DNA of 6,697 nt, taken from contig CAMPGG010000195.1 in NCBI GenBank assembly GCA_946885335.1, positions 1 through 6,697 of the forward strand, written 5' to 3'. The position numbers were made by a program, and so were the translations under genes. Below the pieces are notes generated by a model, which searched no databases, was not told the origin of the DNA, and saw only the letters and a list, made by a program, of their open reading frames with translations. This document shows, piece by piece, positions 5,434 through 6,697 of the stretch (the first letter of the stretch is position 1; every line of letters starts with the position of its first letter). The stretch is from an uncultured Chitinophagaceae bacterium. Lineage in GTDB: Bacteria > Bacteroidota > Bacteroidia > Chitinophagales > Chitinophagaceae.

Positions 5434-6693
5434 ATGACCGAACGACTGCTACAGTATATCTGGCAATTCCAGTATTTTAATAAAAGTGAATTGCAAACCA
5501 CTGCAGGCGAAAAAGTGCAGATCATTCACCCCGGTACAATAAACACACACCAGGGACCCGATTTTACAGATGCTAAAATGCTCATTGATGGTACTACCTG
5601 GGCCGGAAATATTGAACTGCATTTACAAACATCCCTATGGCACCAACATGGTCATCACACCGATAAAAACTATAATAATGTTATCCTGCATGTAGTTTGG
5701 CAGGATGATGAACCTCTAAAGCAACTAAACATTCCCGTTATTGAATTGCACCAAAGAGTAAGCAACCATTTAATTTTAAAATACCAGGAATGGATGGAAA
5801 AAACATCCTTCATTCCTTGCGAAAATGCCATTGCGCAAGTAAGAAACTTAACCTGGCAAGCATGGCTTGACCGGTTGCTGGCGGAAAGATTAACCCGTAA
5901 AGCCGAAATTGTATTTGCATTCTTACACCAAACAAATAATAATTGGGAAGATGCTTTTTGGTGGTTGCTGGCTAAGAATTTTGGAGCCCGTGTAAACGCT
6001 GAAGCTTTTGAACAAATAGCCCGCAGTATTCCTTTAAAAATATTGGCAAAACATAAAAATAATCTCCTTCAGCTGGAAGCATTGTTGCTCGGCCAGGCAG
6101 GATTATTAAGTGAACATTCCATAGAGGATTACGCAATTATGCTCAATAAAGAATATGCATTTCTTAAGCATAAATACAAATTGCAGCCCATACACATAAC
6201 TCCTATGTTTTTAAGAATGCGGCCGGGAAATTTTCCCACTATCAGGCTGGCCCAGCTGGCTATGCTTGTTCATCATTCATCACACCTTTTTTCAAAAATA
6301 AAAGAAGCTGAAAACGCAGCAGAAATAATGGAATGGTTAAATGTTACAGCCAACGATTACTGGCATTACCATTACAGGCTGGATGAACAATCCAGTTTTA
6401 AACCAAAGAACCTTGGCCGGTCAATGATCAACAATATCATTATTAATACGATGGCACCAGTCATGTATGCTTACGGCCGGTATCATCAACAGGAAATTTA
6501 TAAAGAGAAGGCTTTAAAATGGCTGGAATCCTGTGTGGCGGAAAATAACACGATTACTAACGGTTACCAGCAACTGGGAATAAAAAATTTAAGTGCCGCA
6601 GATTCGCAGGCGCTTATCGAATTGAAAAATGAGTATTGTAATTATAAACGCTGCCTAGAATGCGCTGTTGGCAATGCTATTATCAGGGAATAG
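5434..6693 (+). CDS. DUF2851 family protein, 419 aa, function unknown
   Basis: Conserved Bacteroidota family of unknown function. The N-terminal domain (about 1-110) has PGTINTHQGPDF (33-44), a Trp-Ala-Gly-Asn-Ile-Glu-Leu-His segment (56-63) and a His-rich WHQHGHHTD (69-77), followed by NNVILHVVW (81-89). The pattern Pro42-Asp43, 17 residues, then Glu61-x-His63 recalls a PD-(D/E)XK nuclease core with the lysine replaced; this is my inference. The middle is helical. RPGNFPTIRLAQLA (263-276) and a region around INTMAPVMYAYG (337-348) look like conserved signatures. The C-terminus has Cys402, Cys407 and Cys410 (C-x4-C-x2-C) before Val-Gly, and IPCENAI supplies Cys129, a possible four-cysteine metal or iron-sulfur site. 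No signal peptide or membrane segment is seen, so it is probably cytosolic. The gene is complete, ending in TAG four bases before the window edge. Family assignment is good; function is open. Confidence 0.88.
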   Translation: MTERLLQYIWQFQYFNKSELQTTAGEKVQIIHPGTINTHQGPDFTDAKMLIDGTTWAGNIELHLQTSLWHQHGHHTDKNYNNVILHVVWQDDEPLKQLNIPVIELHQRVSNHLILKYQEWMEKTSFIPCENAIAQVRNLTWQAWLDRLLAERLTRKAEIVFAFLHQTNNNWEDAFWWLLAKNFGARVNAEAFEQIARSIPLKILAKHKNNLLQLEALLLGQAGLLSEHSIEDYAIMLNKEYAFLKHKYKLQPIHITPMFLRMRPGNFPTIRLAQLAMLVHHSSHLFSKIKEAENAAEIMEWLNVTANDYWHYHYRLDEQSSFKPKNLGRSMINNIIINTMAPVMYAYGRYHQQEIYKEKALKWLESCVAENNTITNGYQQLGIKNLSAADSQALIELKNEYCNYKRCLECAVGNAIIRE

Positions 6694-6697
6694 TTGA

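Overview
The window reads as ordinary chromosomal DNA from a member of the Bacteroidota, most likely the Chitinophagaceae or close relatives. This rests on three points: AT-rich DNA with few Shine-Dalgarno sites, promoter-like elements of the Bacteroidota type (TTTG, then TAnnTTTG), and a block of families (DUF2520, a KdsC-like HAD phosphatase, a UbiA-type prenyltransferase, Maf, DUF2851) that I know as neighbours mainly in this phylum. The exact family of the organism is an inference.

Layout. Positions 1-1904 are all read leftward: the first 90 codons of DNA topoisomerase I (topA, cut by the window edge), then upstream of it a small cytosolic SGNH/GDSL hydrolase (426-1028) and an alpha/beta hydrolase (1062-1904). 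The two hydrolases are 33 bases apart and probably share a transcript, started by a good Bacteroidota-type promoter at 1939-1967. An 81-base divergent gap (1905-1985) separates them from six rightward genes: a Rossmann/DUF2520 protein (1986-2774), a [2Fe-2S] ferredoxin (2781-3113), a KdsC-like phosphatase (3172-3693), a UbiA-type prenyltransferase (3744-4679), a Maf nucleotide pyrophosphatase (4778-5353) and a DUF2851 protein (5434-6693). Gaps in this run are 6, 58, 50, 98 and 80 bases, so it may be one operon or a chain with internal promoters. No gene-free stretch exceeds 300 bases; the longest is 273-425.

How the genes fit together. The rightward block mixes a putative NAD(P)-dependent oxidoreductase, an electron carrier, a sugar-phosphate phosphatase, a membrane lipid prenyltransferase, a house-cleaning nucleotidase and a protein of unknown function. 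The first two are nearly fused (same frame, separated by one stop codon and two further codons), which hints at a redox pair. The prenyltransferase resembles the archaeal ether-lipid enzyme, and its true substrate in Bacteroidota is not evident from this window. The last gene, DUF2851, carries features reminiscent of an iron-sulfur PD-(D/E)XK nuclease, and is the most interesting lead here.

No RNA genes, insertion sequences, CRISPR arrays, phage genes or recognisable defence systems are visible. I see no overtly novel system; the findings are hypotheses about poorly understood but conserved genes.
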